Source: Io17-Chloro-G2 sp963663135 (GTDB taxonomy: Bacteria; Chloroflexota; Dehalococcoidia; Lucifugimonadales; UBA3495). From it: 64,000 nt of DNA. Made by a program: the position numbers and the translations under genes. Positions 43,931-52,155 of this stretch are shown here, one piece after another. The notes below the pieces were generated by a model, which had not been told where the DNA came from, did no database searches, and worked only from the letters and a program-made list of their open reading frames with translations. Each line of letters starts with the position of its first letter. Position 1 is the first letter of the stretch. Location of the stretch: positions 1,674,001-1,738,000 of the forward strand of contig CAXXRM010000005.1 of NCBI GenBank assembly GCA_963663135.2, in the 5' to 3' direction.

Positions 43931-45400
43931 TTATTATACCGCGTTTCCCGACGGCAACGGGCCCCGATATTGCCTCGGACCAATGATGAAACCGGGGTTT
44001 GACCCTGCCCTTGGATCACGGACGTGGTCGTTACCGACAGGTCCTGACTGGGCATCTGGGCGACGGCGATTTGGTGGATGACCCCGGGCTTGCCGGGGTC
44101 CTTGGGTTGGGGCCCACGTCTCGGACGGATTTGTGACATCGATACTACGGACCCGGGACTCGTCACCCTGGACTAAGGTGAGAAACGCCGTTCCGAGTGA
44201 AAGCGCATTTTGTTGCGAACCCTGCTCGGACTTGCCCGGCGTTGCCCTTTACCATCCTGGACGTGGGTACAGATATCGTTGCCGACGACCTCATCGCGGG
44301 CGGGCAACCCGACGGAAGCACGCCGAGACGCTATTCATATTTGCGGACGTCGTTGACCGGATTCATCTCATACACCGGCCCATGGGTGAGGTCCAGCCCC
44401 AATCCCGACCCAGCGGTCCCAGGAGTCGGGACAAGATTCCTGTGCCGCTGCCATCAACGTTGAACGAAGGGCTCGCCATTCATGACGGCATTTTCGGAGT
44501 CCAGCGAAGCATAGGGCTTCGAGCGACAGGAGAAGGGCGCGTTCATTGGAACCACCGTTGTATGCCCCTGGGACCGGGATTGGCCGGATAAGCGGCCTGG
44601 CCGTTGACCTGCATTCGAAACGCCGGACGCATCCCAATTCGTGCCGCAGTTAAAATCCCTGGCCCTCTGCGCCGGTACATGCCCGAACGGGAAAGGGCGC
44701 TGACCAGAAAGGGCTGGCTGTACCAATAGCCAACGAATCACAACGGGCTCATTCGCTCTGGCTTATTCGTTGAGCACTCGGCGAAGCTCGCCGACCCGGG
44801 CCACTTCCCCACTGCCTTTGGAGCAACCAACGAGGAAGTGGTTCTCCCGGCCCATGGACCGTGTACGAGGATCGTGGGGCCGCGCCCCTGGCGAAAAGCA
44901 GGGCCGATAACTCGTCTTACCTCGAGCCCGGGGTGTTTGCCCTGTTTCAGACCCGGATGCTGCAACCGGCGATGCCCTGTTTCTCCGGTGGCCCGATGCC
45001 CAAGCCCTGCCTTGCCGGCGGCCTTCAACCGGACCAATTCACCTCGCGTCGTCGGGCTTTGAAGAGTGCCGCAGGTGAAGGACTTCGATGCCCAGCAGCC
45101 TCGGCGCAGGCGAACCCCGGAGTTGGTCCGAGGACGTCAACGCCGATTGTTACCTGATGCCCCGGAAGATGGTGAGGACGGCTTGGTCTTACCGGCAGGC
45201 AGGACGGGTTCAGGCCTCATACCCCTTCCTGAATGGTGATCTGAAAAACGCCCGGAATGCTCAGTGTGGAAGAATTTGATATGGCCCTGCCGGCGTCACT
45301 GATCATCCCCATTCCGGTCCCGTCGGAAACGAGAAACCTGATCAATCCCCCGGGTGAGAAAATATGTATAACCAATATCCCGGAGCGGACAGGAGGCGCC
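43931..45400. other. 1.5-kb gene-poor interval
   Basis: Several overlapping frames exist on both strands but none has a family pattern. Short plausible peptides (FTILDVGTDIVADDLIAGGQ near 44250) change frame repeatedly, which suggests decayed genes. The strong CAGGAGG of the helicase ends the interval. Confidence 0.35.
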
Positions 45401-47671
45401 ATGACCACATCGAACTCTCTCTTGGCCACGCTGGATCCTCAACAACGTGCGGCGGCCGAGGCTCCGGAGGGACCCGTCCTGATTATGGGTGGTCCCGGCG
45501 TCGGCAAGACCCACACCATACTCGCCCGGGTGGAAACGCTCCTCAGAAAAGGTGCGCCGCCCCAGGCCATCACCTGCGTCGCCCACGACACCAGGTGCGC
45601 CGAGGACATGCGACGACGACTTGTGGAGAATTCCGAGATTGCCGATGTAGCGGGGCAGGTGCGTTTCAGGACCATGGAGCTATGCGCTCTGGACAGCCTC
45701 CGCGGGGGTGGCCTCGAGACCCTGAGGCTCTCGCCAGGCCTCAGGGTCTCGAGGCCACCGCTGAAGGCTGACGAAATCGTCCGACTCGTCCCGCCATCTC
45801 CGATTGCGGCAGGTATCGCCCCAAGCGAAATAGAAGCGATACGCGAGTATATACATCTCGTCATGGTCGGAAGAAAATTTGAACCCGGCAGTGTCCCGCA
45901 GATGTGGGTCCGGATCCTGGAGGGATATCTCAAGGAGAGGCTGGCCCAAAGGGTTTTGGATCTCGACCACCTCATCTTCGTGGCCATCCCGGCGATGGAG
46001 AAGAACCCAGATGTCAGAGCATGGTGGCAGGAAGGCCGGTCACGACATCTCCTGGTGGACAACTTCCAGGACATCACACCGATTCAGTACGACCTGCTGA
46101 AGCTGATGTCCGGGCCTTCAGGGTCCATCACCGTCTGCGCCGACCCCGACCAGAGTATTGAGATGAGGCGAGGCGCCGCCCCACACCTGGTGGAGACGCT
46201 CCGGGAGGACTGGCCGAACATTGATATCCACCACCTCCGGCTCAATCACCGGTCCACCAAATCCATGGTTGGGGCGGCTAACGCCTGGGCCAGCCGCATC
46301 CACTCGGAGGGATTGCAAACGGACCTCCAGGAGGCTGTCCGGGTCGAGGAGGGCATGGCGCCCACGCTGGTCGGGCTCCGTAATTTTCCCGAGGGCGTGA
46401 GCGCCCGGCTTGTTGGACTGGCCGGGGAGGTGCGCCAACTCGGCTTTACCTGGGAGGACATGGCGATAATTTGCTGTGACGCCTCGGACATCGACCGGGT
46501 GAGAGAGGTACTGGAGCAGCACGGAATTCCCCACCAGACGCCCGGAGACACCGGGAGGAAGCCAGATTTCGACGCCCGTCGGGTCATCAATATGCTGGCC
46601 TGGGCGCTTAACCCGGACGACACCGACGCATTTAGGGGCGCTGCCTTTCGCGAGTCCGATGATCGGCGGCAGAATATGAACCGCAGAGTTGCTGGCGCCA
46701 TAATCACGACAGCCCAGAGCGAGGGGATAAGCCTGGTGGAGGCCGCCGATCAGAAGAAGGATCTCTACGGTGAGAGCAGCGACATCTCCCAGGACCTCAT
46801 CAGTTCGATCAGCGCCGTGAGAGATCTGCTCCGGATGCTGGACGACCCCGGCGCTAGCATGCAGGATATCTGCCAACGGGCCGCGGCCCCGGTTCGGCGG
46901 GTCCCGGGAGATGGCGCCGAACCCGAAATTGATGGCGATTTGGCCGTCCTGCTGAGGCTGAGCAACACCTCGTGGGGGACGGACCATGAAACGCCCAAGC
47001 AGAATCTGGCGTGGTTCCTGGACCAACTGAACTCAGATTTGTACCCAGACCGAACTTGGCTGGAGAACCAGCCCGGCCCCAGGGGCGCGGCTCTGGTCAC
47101 CGTCCAGGAGGCGAAGGGTCTGGAGCGGAAAATAGTATTCCTAATTGACGCCGTCGACCCAATTCGACCGCTACACGGGATTTTCAGCGAGCAGGAACTG
47201 CTGGCTGAGGAGGATCGTGCCCTGTACGTCGCCCTCACCCGGGCTTGCGACCGATTCTACTACCTGGGCTCGGAAAGGCGCTTAGAGGAGATTGAGGGCA
47301 TTATCAACCCCACTGGGCTGCCCGTGCCGGAATTCACCCCCCTCGAGTCTACGCTGCACGCGGAATGGGAAGAGCGATCCGACGACCTCATGCGGTCTAT
47401 TTCGAGCCAAGCCCGGGCCGGTCACCAGTATGAGCTGGAGCCGGAGCCGGAGCCGGAGCCGGAAATCCCCCATCCCGGACCGGCTGAGGGAGGAAGGGCC
47501 AGATATCCTCAATACGAATTATATGAGCTCATTGCGCGACGCTTGGAACGGCGGCAGCCCGGTGATGTGCCAAGCAAACCGAAGGGGGTTGGAGGCTGGG
47601 AAATCATCATCGTCGTCTCGTTGCTAACCCTCCTGGGGTTGGGCGCGCTGAGATGGCTCGGTACGATCTGA
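45401..47671 (+). CDS. UvrD/Rep-like SF1 helicase with C-terminal membrane anchor
   Basis: Starts at ATG 45401 after CAGGAGGCGCC (about 756 residues). SF1A motifs in order: Q-motif and Walker A (LDPQQRAAAEAPEGP, GGPGVGKTHT), Ia (CVAHDTRCAEDMRRRL), II (HLLVDNFQDITPIQYDLL), III (ITVCADPDQSIEMRRG), IV (LRLNHRSTKSM), V (TVQEAKGLERKIVFLIDA) and VI (DRALYVALTRA). Motif II is DNFQD where the family has DEFQD, so the catalytic Glu is Asn. The C-terminus has an EPEPEPEPE linker and ends with one membrane span (WEIIIVVSLLTLLGLGALRW), which is odd for this family. A 22-bp palindrome lies inside the gene. A role in plasmid or defence DNA processing at the membrane is inference. Confidence 0.8.
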   Translation: MTTSNSLLATLDPQQRAAAEAPEGPVLIMGGPGVGKTHTILARVETLLRKGAPPQAITCVAHDTRCAEDMRRRLVENSEIADVAGQVRFRTMELCALDSLRGGGLETLRLSPGLRVSRPPLKADEIVRLVPPSPIAAGIAPSEIEAIREYIHLVMVGRKFEPGSVPQMWVRILEGYLKERLAQRVLDLDHLIFVAIPAMEKNPDVRAWWQEGRSRHLLVDNFQDITPIQYDLLKLMSGPSGSITVCADPDQSIEMRRGAAPHLVETLREDWPNIDIHHLRLNHRSTKSMVGAANAWASRIHSEGLQTDLQEAVRVEEGMAPTLVGLRNFPEGVSARLVGLAGEVRQLGFTWEDMAIICCDASDIDRVREVLEQHGIPHQTPGDTGRKPDFDARRVINMLAWALNPDDTDAFRGAAFRESDDRRQNMNRRVAGAIITTAQSEGISLVEAADQKKDLYGESSDISQDLISSISAVRDLLRMLDDPGASMQDICQRAAAPVRRVPGDGAEPEIDGDLAVLLRLSNTSWGTDHETPKQNLAWFLDQLNSDLYPDRTWLENQPGPRGAALVTVQEAKGLERKIVFLIDAVDPIRPLHGIFSEQELLAEEDRALYVALTRACDRFYYLGSERRLEEIEGIINPTGLPVPEFTPLESTLHAEWEERSDDLMRSISSQARAGHQYELEPEPEPEPEIPHPGPAEGGRARYPQYELYELIARRLERRQPGDVPSKPKGVGGWEIIIVVSLLTLLGLGALRWLGTI
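45707..45759 (+). repeat. Perfect 22-bp inverted repeat inside the helicase gene
   Basis: Positions 45707-45728 are the exact reverse complement of 45738-45759, with a nine-base loop TCTCGCCAG. It is read in frame as GGLETLRLSPGLRVSRPP, just after the GxRF segment before domain 1B. A perfect palindrome of this length in coding DNA looks like an inserted palindromic element. Confidence 0.75.
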
Positions 47672-47940
47672 TGAAATGGCCCCTGTCCCTCTCGTCCGGC
47701 GAACACCGGTGGCTGAGCCCCTGCTATGACCCCATCCTGGGCAACAACGCACTGGACCGGCTGGCCAATGCCAGCTACCAGATAGTCATCGAGGGAAAGA
47801 GCTACCGGGAAAGGCTGTCCCTACACCGGAAGTTGCGGGGCCTCGAGGAGGTGATCGACCGACTGACTGGGACCTGATATTGCTGAAAATCTCCGCTCCC
47901 CAGGGTGGGTCAATGACCTTGGAAATCGACACCCAACTGA
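47653..47940 (+). pseudogene. IS21-family IstB 3' fragment with terminal region
   Basis: The frame from 47653 (overlapping the helicase stop) reads WLSPCYDPILGNNALDRLAN and YQIVIEGKSYRERLSLHRKL, the IstB C-terminal pattern 'DP.L..A.LDRL...a..i.I.G.SYR'. It is followed near 47905 by GGTGGGTCA and GAAATCGACACC, words typical of IS21 ends. It is joined onto the helicase 3' end, which may have altered the last helicase codons. Confidence 0.65.
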
Positions 47941-48197
47941 CATTGACCGATAGTTCGAAGAGTGCCGTGTACTCGCCGACAGTCAGCCCCAATGGTCGCC
48001 CAGCCACAATTGGCCGCCGTTCGGCATAGCGGATGCTCAGATGTCCAAACGGCTAGGGTTAGGACATCTCGGCCAATAAGAAAAAACGTGCTTGCGCAGA
48101 GCCGCCAAGGCCTCGCCAAATATCTCTCTCGGCCTCGTCCCTCATTGTCACCCAGGATGAAACCGCACCTTCGATAGTTTTGTTACGATGTAGAAGT

Positions 48198-49112
48198 ATG
48201 GAGGAAGTTGTGACGCAATCTAATCCGGTAACCGACAAATACATGCTTTGTCCGTTCCAAATCCAAATGTGTGACCAACAAGGTGGCATCAGTTTGGCGA
48301 CGGCATTCTTCTTCGAAATACGAGACGAAACGTTTATTGTTACCAATTGGCACAATGTAACCGGAAAACATCCTTTTACGGGTGACTCTCTGCACCCTGA
48401 ACGTAGCCCTCTGTATATGCGGGCAAAATGGCCCAGTGAGGTCAGTAGTGTTGGGACCGGGGTGAAGACGACACAATTGACAGCTCAAAGGGTCGAGATA
48501 GAGGATGAGAATGGCCCCCTGTGGTTTGAGCATTCAACCCTCGGCTCGTATTGCGATGTTGTTGCTATCCCGACAGAGAGACCTTCGGATTGGCCCTCTG
48601 TTATTCATATACCAGCTAATCGAATAGACGAAGTAACCATTCCCATCGAGTCAGGATTAAAAGCTCTGATAGTAGGGTTTCCTAATGGGATAAGTACAGG
48701 GCCCGGCTTCCCACTGATCAAATTCGGGACACTGTCATCTGTACCTGGGTACAATATAAACCTTGGGGGCAAATTCTCCGATGTGGGAGGAATGAAAGGT
48801 GGGATCTCGCTCCCAGCACTGTTGCTAGATGCACACACCCTTCCTGGGATGTCTGGTTCTCCTGTGTTCGGTGAGCATTCAGGTATTTGGAACCTGAATG
48901 GTCTAGGGAGCAGTCCTATTTCCGATGATTCAATGATTGGGACCAGCCGAGAATTTTTAGGCTGCCACAGTTCCAGATTATGGGGACACGACGAGAGGGC
49001 AGGATTAGGAATATGCTACCCAGAAGCTGTGATAAACGAAATATGCAGCACCAAGCACAAGGGGAGTCGGTTCCGTCAACAATTAGACGACTCGGGCTTC
49101 ACTTATAAGTGA
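48198..49112 (+). CDS. Trypsin-like serine protease domain protein
   Basis: About 304 residues, no signal peptide, so probably cytoplasmic. The catalytic His is in FIVTNWHNVTG, the Asp probably in GSYCDVVAIPTE, and the Ser in HTLPGMSGSPVFGEHSG. These form a complete S1-type triad with the 'GmSGSPvf' nucleophile elbow seen in stand-alone bacterial and defence-associated trypsin-like domains. A 'FPNGIST' strand precedes the Ser. ATG 48198 is the likelier start over TTG 48180. It has no clear operon partner, being preceded by IS21 debris. Cytoplasmic trypsin-like domains often act as effectors in conflict systems, which is family knowledge and not shown here. Confidence 0.75.
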   Translation: MEEVVTQSNPVTDKYMLCPFQIQMCDQQGGISLATAFFFEIRDETFIVTNWHNVTGKHPFTGDSLHPERSPLYMRAKWPSEVSSVGTGVKTTQLTAQRVEIEDENGPLWFEHSTLGSYCDVVAIPTERPSDWPSVIHIPANRIDEVTIPIESGLKALIVGFPNGISTGPGFPLIKFGTLSSVPGYNINLGGKFSDVGGMKGGISLPALLLDAHTLPGMSGSPVFGEHSGIWNLNGLGSSPISDDSMIGTSREFLGCHSSRLWGHDERAGLGICYPEAVINEICSTKHKGSRFRQQLDDSGFTYK

Positions 49113-49224
49113 TGGTTCATCCGTCATCTCAAAAAAGATGCCCACCAACCCTTCCTACCCGGCGCGCCAACACCCCCAGGAATCCCCGCGGACCCCTACG
49201 CCCTTTTTTGCACGAAGGAGCTAG

Positions 49225-49323
49225 GAAACCTCTGAATAAGTTGTTGGATTGCCCCAGACCAGGCCCTAGCTAGGCACGATTCCAACGGAGGATCGCCGCC
49301 GTCCCGACTTGTTCAGAGGATTC
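49225..49323. mobile_element. 99-bp MITE with IS5-type ends and CTAG target duplication
   Basis: Begins GAAACCTCTGAATAAGTTG and ends CGACTTGTTCAGAGGATTC, an imperfect 19-bp inverted repeat. It is flanked on both sides by CTAG (49221-49224 and 49324-49327), the YTAR target preferred by IS5-group elements. It has no coding capacity. Confidence 0.75.
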
Positions 49324-49396
49324 CTAGCTTTCGGGGGCAGCGTCATGTGGGCCCACTGGCCACCAGACTAGGGTCTGACTTTCCATCCTCGGGGAG

Positions 49397-51031
49397 CTAA
49401 AGAGCCACCACCCATTTAAAGGTTTGTAGTACAGTAACGCTTGGCCCACCATGACGTACCGAATTCATAACTCGCCCATTCAGGGCGATCTCTGCGGCGT
49501 CCGCTCCCCCCATTGGGCTATCGTCCGGCGTGGGTATGGAGTAGACGATGGCGGCCCTGCCGGGCTTGACCACGACCTCCTTGACGAAGGAGCCGACGAA
49601 GGCTTTGGTCTCGGTCAGCTCGCTGGTCTTGAGGAACTCGCTCATCTCGGCGGCGAAGGCGGCGATGGTGTCGGCGCTGTCGAGGAACTGCCGCCTCTCT
49701 TTTAGCAGCGCCCTCGCCTCCTCTGTGGCGATCTCCAGCTTCTCCTTGCGCTCCCGGAGTTCCACGATGAGGTCCGAAGCCTCGGCCACGTCTACGCTGT
49801 CGCTCCTCGCTATGAAGTGCCAGACGCGGCCCAGTTGGTTCTTCACCTCCTCAAGCTCCCCGTCGATACTCTCCAGCCGCTCACGCTGCTCGCGGGCCAC
49901 TCCGTCCATCTCCTCGTCCAGCAGCTTCACCAGGTCTCGGATGTTGGACTCGGTGAGGATGTTGGCGCGAATCTCATCGACGATGAGCTTCTCGAAGCTC
50001 TTGGCGTTGAGCCTGGGGGTCTTGCAGGTTCCCTTGCCGCGCTTGAGCAGGGAGTGGCAGATGTAGTAGGTGTACTTGCCGCTCTTGGCCTCGGCAGCCG
50101 TCATGGCCTTGCCGCAGGTCTCGCACTTGGCGATGCCGCTGAGCAGGTAGGGGCTGGAGGCGCGGCGGGGGTTCACCTTCTTGGGGGCGCGGGAGCCGAG
50201 CAACCTCCTGGCCTTCTGGAAGTCCCGCTTGGAGACGATGGCGGGGTGTGCGTCCTCGACGCGCACGGGGGGAGCTCCGTCTTTGGCGTTGGCTCCCCAG
50301 ACCACGGTGCCGGTGTATGCTTCGTGGGAGAGCATGGTGTGGATGGTGGTCTTGAGCCACTTCTTACCGTTGGTGGTGGGGATGCCCTCGGCGTTGAGAG
50401 TCTTGGTCACGTCGAGGATGCTCTTGCCCTGTAGCACCATGTCGAAGACCCGTCTGACTACGGCGTCGGCGGGCGGGTTAAGCTCAAGCTTGGGGCGCTT
50501 CGCGGCCCCATCCTGGACGTGGACCCTCTTGTAGCCGTAGGGTGCGTAGGTGGTCATCCAGAAGCCTCTCGACGCGGCCTCCCGCATCCCCCGGACAACC
50601 TCCTGGGCGAGATTTTCCGAGTAAAATTCGTCCACGCTCTCGATGATGGCCTCAAGGAGCTTGCCGGTGGGGGTGTCGTCGGCCTGCTCGGTGATGGAGA
50701 CCACGCGGATGCCCCGCCTGCGAAGCATGGACTTGAAGGCGACGGCGTGCTCGCGCTTGCGGGTGAATCGGGAGAATTTCCAGACGAGAATCTCCTTGAA
50801 GGGAGCCTCGGGCTTGGCGGCCTCGTTCAGCATCTTCTGGAACTGGGGCCGGTCGGCGATGCGGCCGCTCTCGGCCTCGTCCACGTACTCGCGGGCGACC
50901 AGGTAGTCGTGCTTCTCGGCGTAGTCCCGGAGCGCCCTAAGCTGGGCGGCGATGGACAGGTCCACGTCCTGGCGGTCGCTGGACACTCTTGCGTAGAGGG
51001 CCACTGGCGTCAGATCGAGTCGGTCATTCAT
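49397..51031 (-). CDS. Large serine recombinase (phage-integrase/transposase type)
   Basis: A 544-residue recombinase starting at ATG 51031 after AAGGAGGAGAGACTG. The resolvase domain has LYARVSSDRQ with the nucleophile Ser and SIAAQLRALRDYAEKHDYLV, then VWKFSRFTRKREHAVAFKSM. The recombinase domain follows (APYGYKRVHVQ, then LNAEGIPTTNGKKWLKTTIH). A zinc ribbon CETCGKAMT/CHSLLKRGKGTC and a long coiled coil (LVKLLDEEMDGVAREQRERL) come next. This full layout is intact and should be active. Its start codon overlaps the stop of the ribbon-helix-helix gene by 8 bp, suggesting translational coupling. It forms the mobile module whose right edge meets the truncated FN3 gene. Confidence 0.9.
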   Translation of the reverse strand: MNDRLDLTPVALYARVSSDRQDVDLSIAAQLRALRDYAEKHDYLVAREYVDEAESGRIADRPQFQKMLNEAAKPEAPFKEILVWKFSRFTRKREHAVAFKSMLRRRGIRVVSITEQADDTPTGKLLEAIIESVDEFYSENLAQEVVRGMREAASRGFWMTTYAPYGYKRVHVQDGAAKRPKLELNPPADAVVRRVFDMVLQGKSILDVTKTLNAEGIPTTNGKKWLKTTIHTMLSHEAYTGTVVWGANAKDGAPPVRVEDAHPAIVSKRDFQKARRLLGSRAPKKVNPRRASSPYLLSGIAKCETCGKAMTAAEAKSGKYTYYICHSLLKRGKGTCKTPRLNAKSFEKLIVDEIRANILTESNIRDLVKLLDEEMDGVAREQRERLESIDGELEEVKNQLGRVWHFIARSDSVDVAEASDLIVELRERKEKLEIATEEARALLKERRQFLDSADTIAAFAAEMSEFLKTSELTETKAFVGSFVKEVVVKPGRAAIVYSIPTPDDSPMGGADAAEIALNGRVMNSVRHGGPSVTVLQTFKWVVAL

Positions 51032-51254
51032 CAGTCTCTCCTCCTTGTGTTTCACTCTGTCCTGTCCGGCGGGAGCGCAGCCGTTCCAGCCGCTCCCGTC
51101 TGCGCCACTCCCGCTCCTCCATGAAGATGCGGATGGCCTGGCGGAGCAGCTCGCTCACGGAGAGGTCATCCTCCTTCATTACCCGCCGCACCTGCGCCTC
51201 CATCTCCGGGGGCAGGGAGAAGGTGAGGGTCTTGGACTTCCTGGGAGTGGTCAC
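51024..51254 (-). CDS. Ribbon-helix-helix (CopG-like) regulator
   Basis: A 76-residue protein. KTLTFSLPPEMEAQVRRVMK and EDDLSVSELLRQAIRIFMEE follow the ribbon-helix-helix pattern of a short strand, helix, 'D.S.SE..R.AI' and second helix. The C-terminus is basic and charged (ERERLERLRSRRTG order). It binds DNA as a dimer. Positioned immediately before the large serine recombinase with overlapping codons, it is probably its transcriptional regulator or directionality cofactor. Confidence 0.8.
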   Translation of the reverse strand: MTTPRKSKTLTFSLPPEMEAQVRRVMKEDDLSVSELLRQAIRIFMEEREWRRRERLERLRSRRTGQSETQGGETDE

Positions 51255-51321
51255 TCTCTTTTTGCCTCCTGGTGTAGTGCGTTGTCTTACTATACACTAT
51301 CGGGACACCGGCCTTCAACTC

Positions 51322-51768
51322 CTACCAGGGGCCAGCCGCCACCGGCCTGCGCCTGCGGCCGGGCATGTCCGAGGCGATCATCTGGGGTCCGAGGACGGAG
51401 GCGTAGCTTTCGGGCACGGCGATGACCACGACCTTCGCCAGCTTCCCCGTCCAGATCACGGGCCTGGCTATGGCGGCGCAGCCGCCGTCCTGGGCGTAGC
51501 GCGCTGTGCCGTAGCGGGCGGCCTGCTCCGCCAGGGAACCGGGGGGGATGGGCCTGCCCCTGCGGGGCAAGCCTCCCCGCTCGCCGCAGATGGGGAACGT
51601 GGCCGGCGTGCCGAATCCCCGCGTCCGGCGCACCACCTTCGCCCGCAGGTCGAGCGGGTCGGTCCAGCCTGCGGGGTCGCTCTTATCCTCCCGCGCGTAC
51701 AGGACGGCCATGAAGGGCGGCTGCCTCAGCACCTCAGCCAGCCGGATGGTCACCGAGGCGTATGACAT
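51322..51768 (-). CDS. Hypothetical cargo protein of the recombinase module
   Basis: A 148-residue basic protein (SYASVTIRLAEVLRQPPFMA, then AREDKSDPAGWTDPLDLRAK, then KLAKVVVIAVPESYASVLG). I do not recognise it. It has no membrane span or signal. It is upstream of the RHH gene in the same orientation. Its start codon at 51766-51768 lies within about 20 bp of the point where FN3-gene sequence begins, so it marks the outer edge of the inserted module. The reading frame could be only partly real. Confidence 0.45.
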   Translation of the reverse strand: MSYASVTIRLAEVLRQPPFMAVLYAREDKSDPAGWTDPLDLRAKVVRRTRGFGTPATFPICGERGGLPRRGRPIPPGSLAEQAARYGTARYAQDGGCAAIARPVIWTGKLAKVVVIAVPESYASVLGPQMIASDMPGRRRRPVAAGPW

Positions 51769-51815
51769 AGGAAGGCCCGCTGCAACTTCAGGATGACGGA
51801 ACGCGGCTGCCGGAC

Positions 51816-52155
51816 GTGGACACCGCCGAACGCGACGATGTGGTTCCAGGGGATGACGAAGGCGGCGCTTCCGGAGCCGTCGATGAGGATAGCGGAGCGC
51901 GGCTCCCGGATGTGGACACGGCCCAGCGCGACGACGTGGTTGAGGAGGAGGGCGGCGCTTCCGGAGCCGTCGATGAGGATAGCGAAGGGCGGCTCCCGGA
52001 CGTGGACACCGCCGAGCGCGACGACGTGGTTCCGGAGGATGACGGAGGCGGCGCTTCCGGGGCCGTCGATGAGGGGACCGAAGGGCGGCTCCCGGATGTG
52101 GACAACGCCCAGCGCGACGACGTGGTTGAGGAAGAAGGAGGCGCGATTGGGAGGG
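51816..52155 (+). repeat. Acidic ~32-residue repeats, four copies
   Basis: Units of the form LPDVDTAQRDDVVPEDDGGG followed by ASGAVDEG(T/S)EGR, about 96 bp each. The DNA is also nearly identical from unit to unit. The same unit occurs seven times at 58165-58793. Confidence 0.85.

Noticed and set aside
43931..45400. Several overlapping frames as genes
   Set aside because: None keeps a family-like pattern in one frame and no ribosome site precedes them; decayed DNA is more likely.
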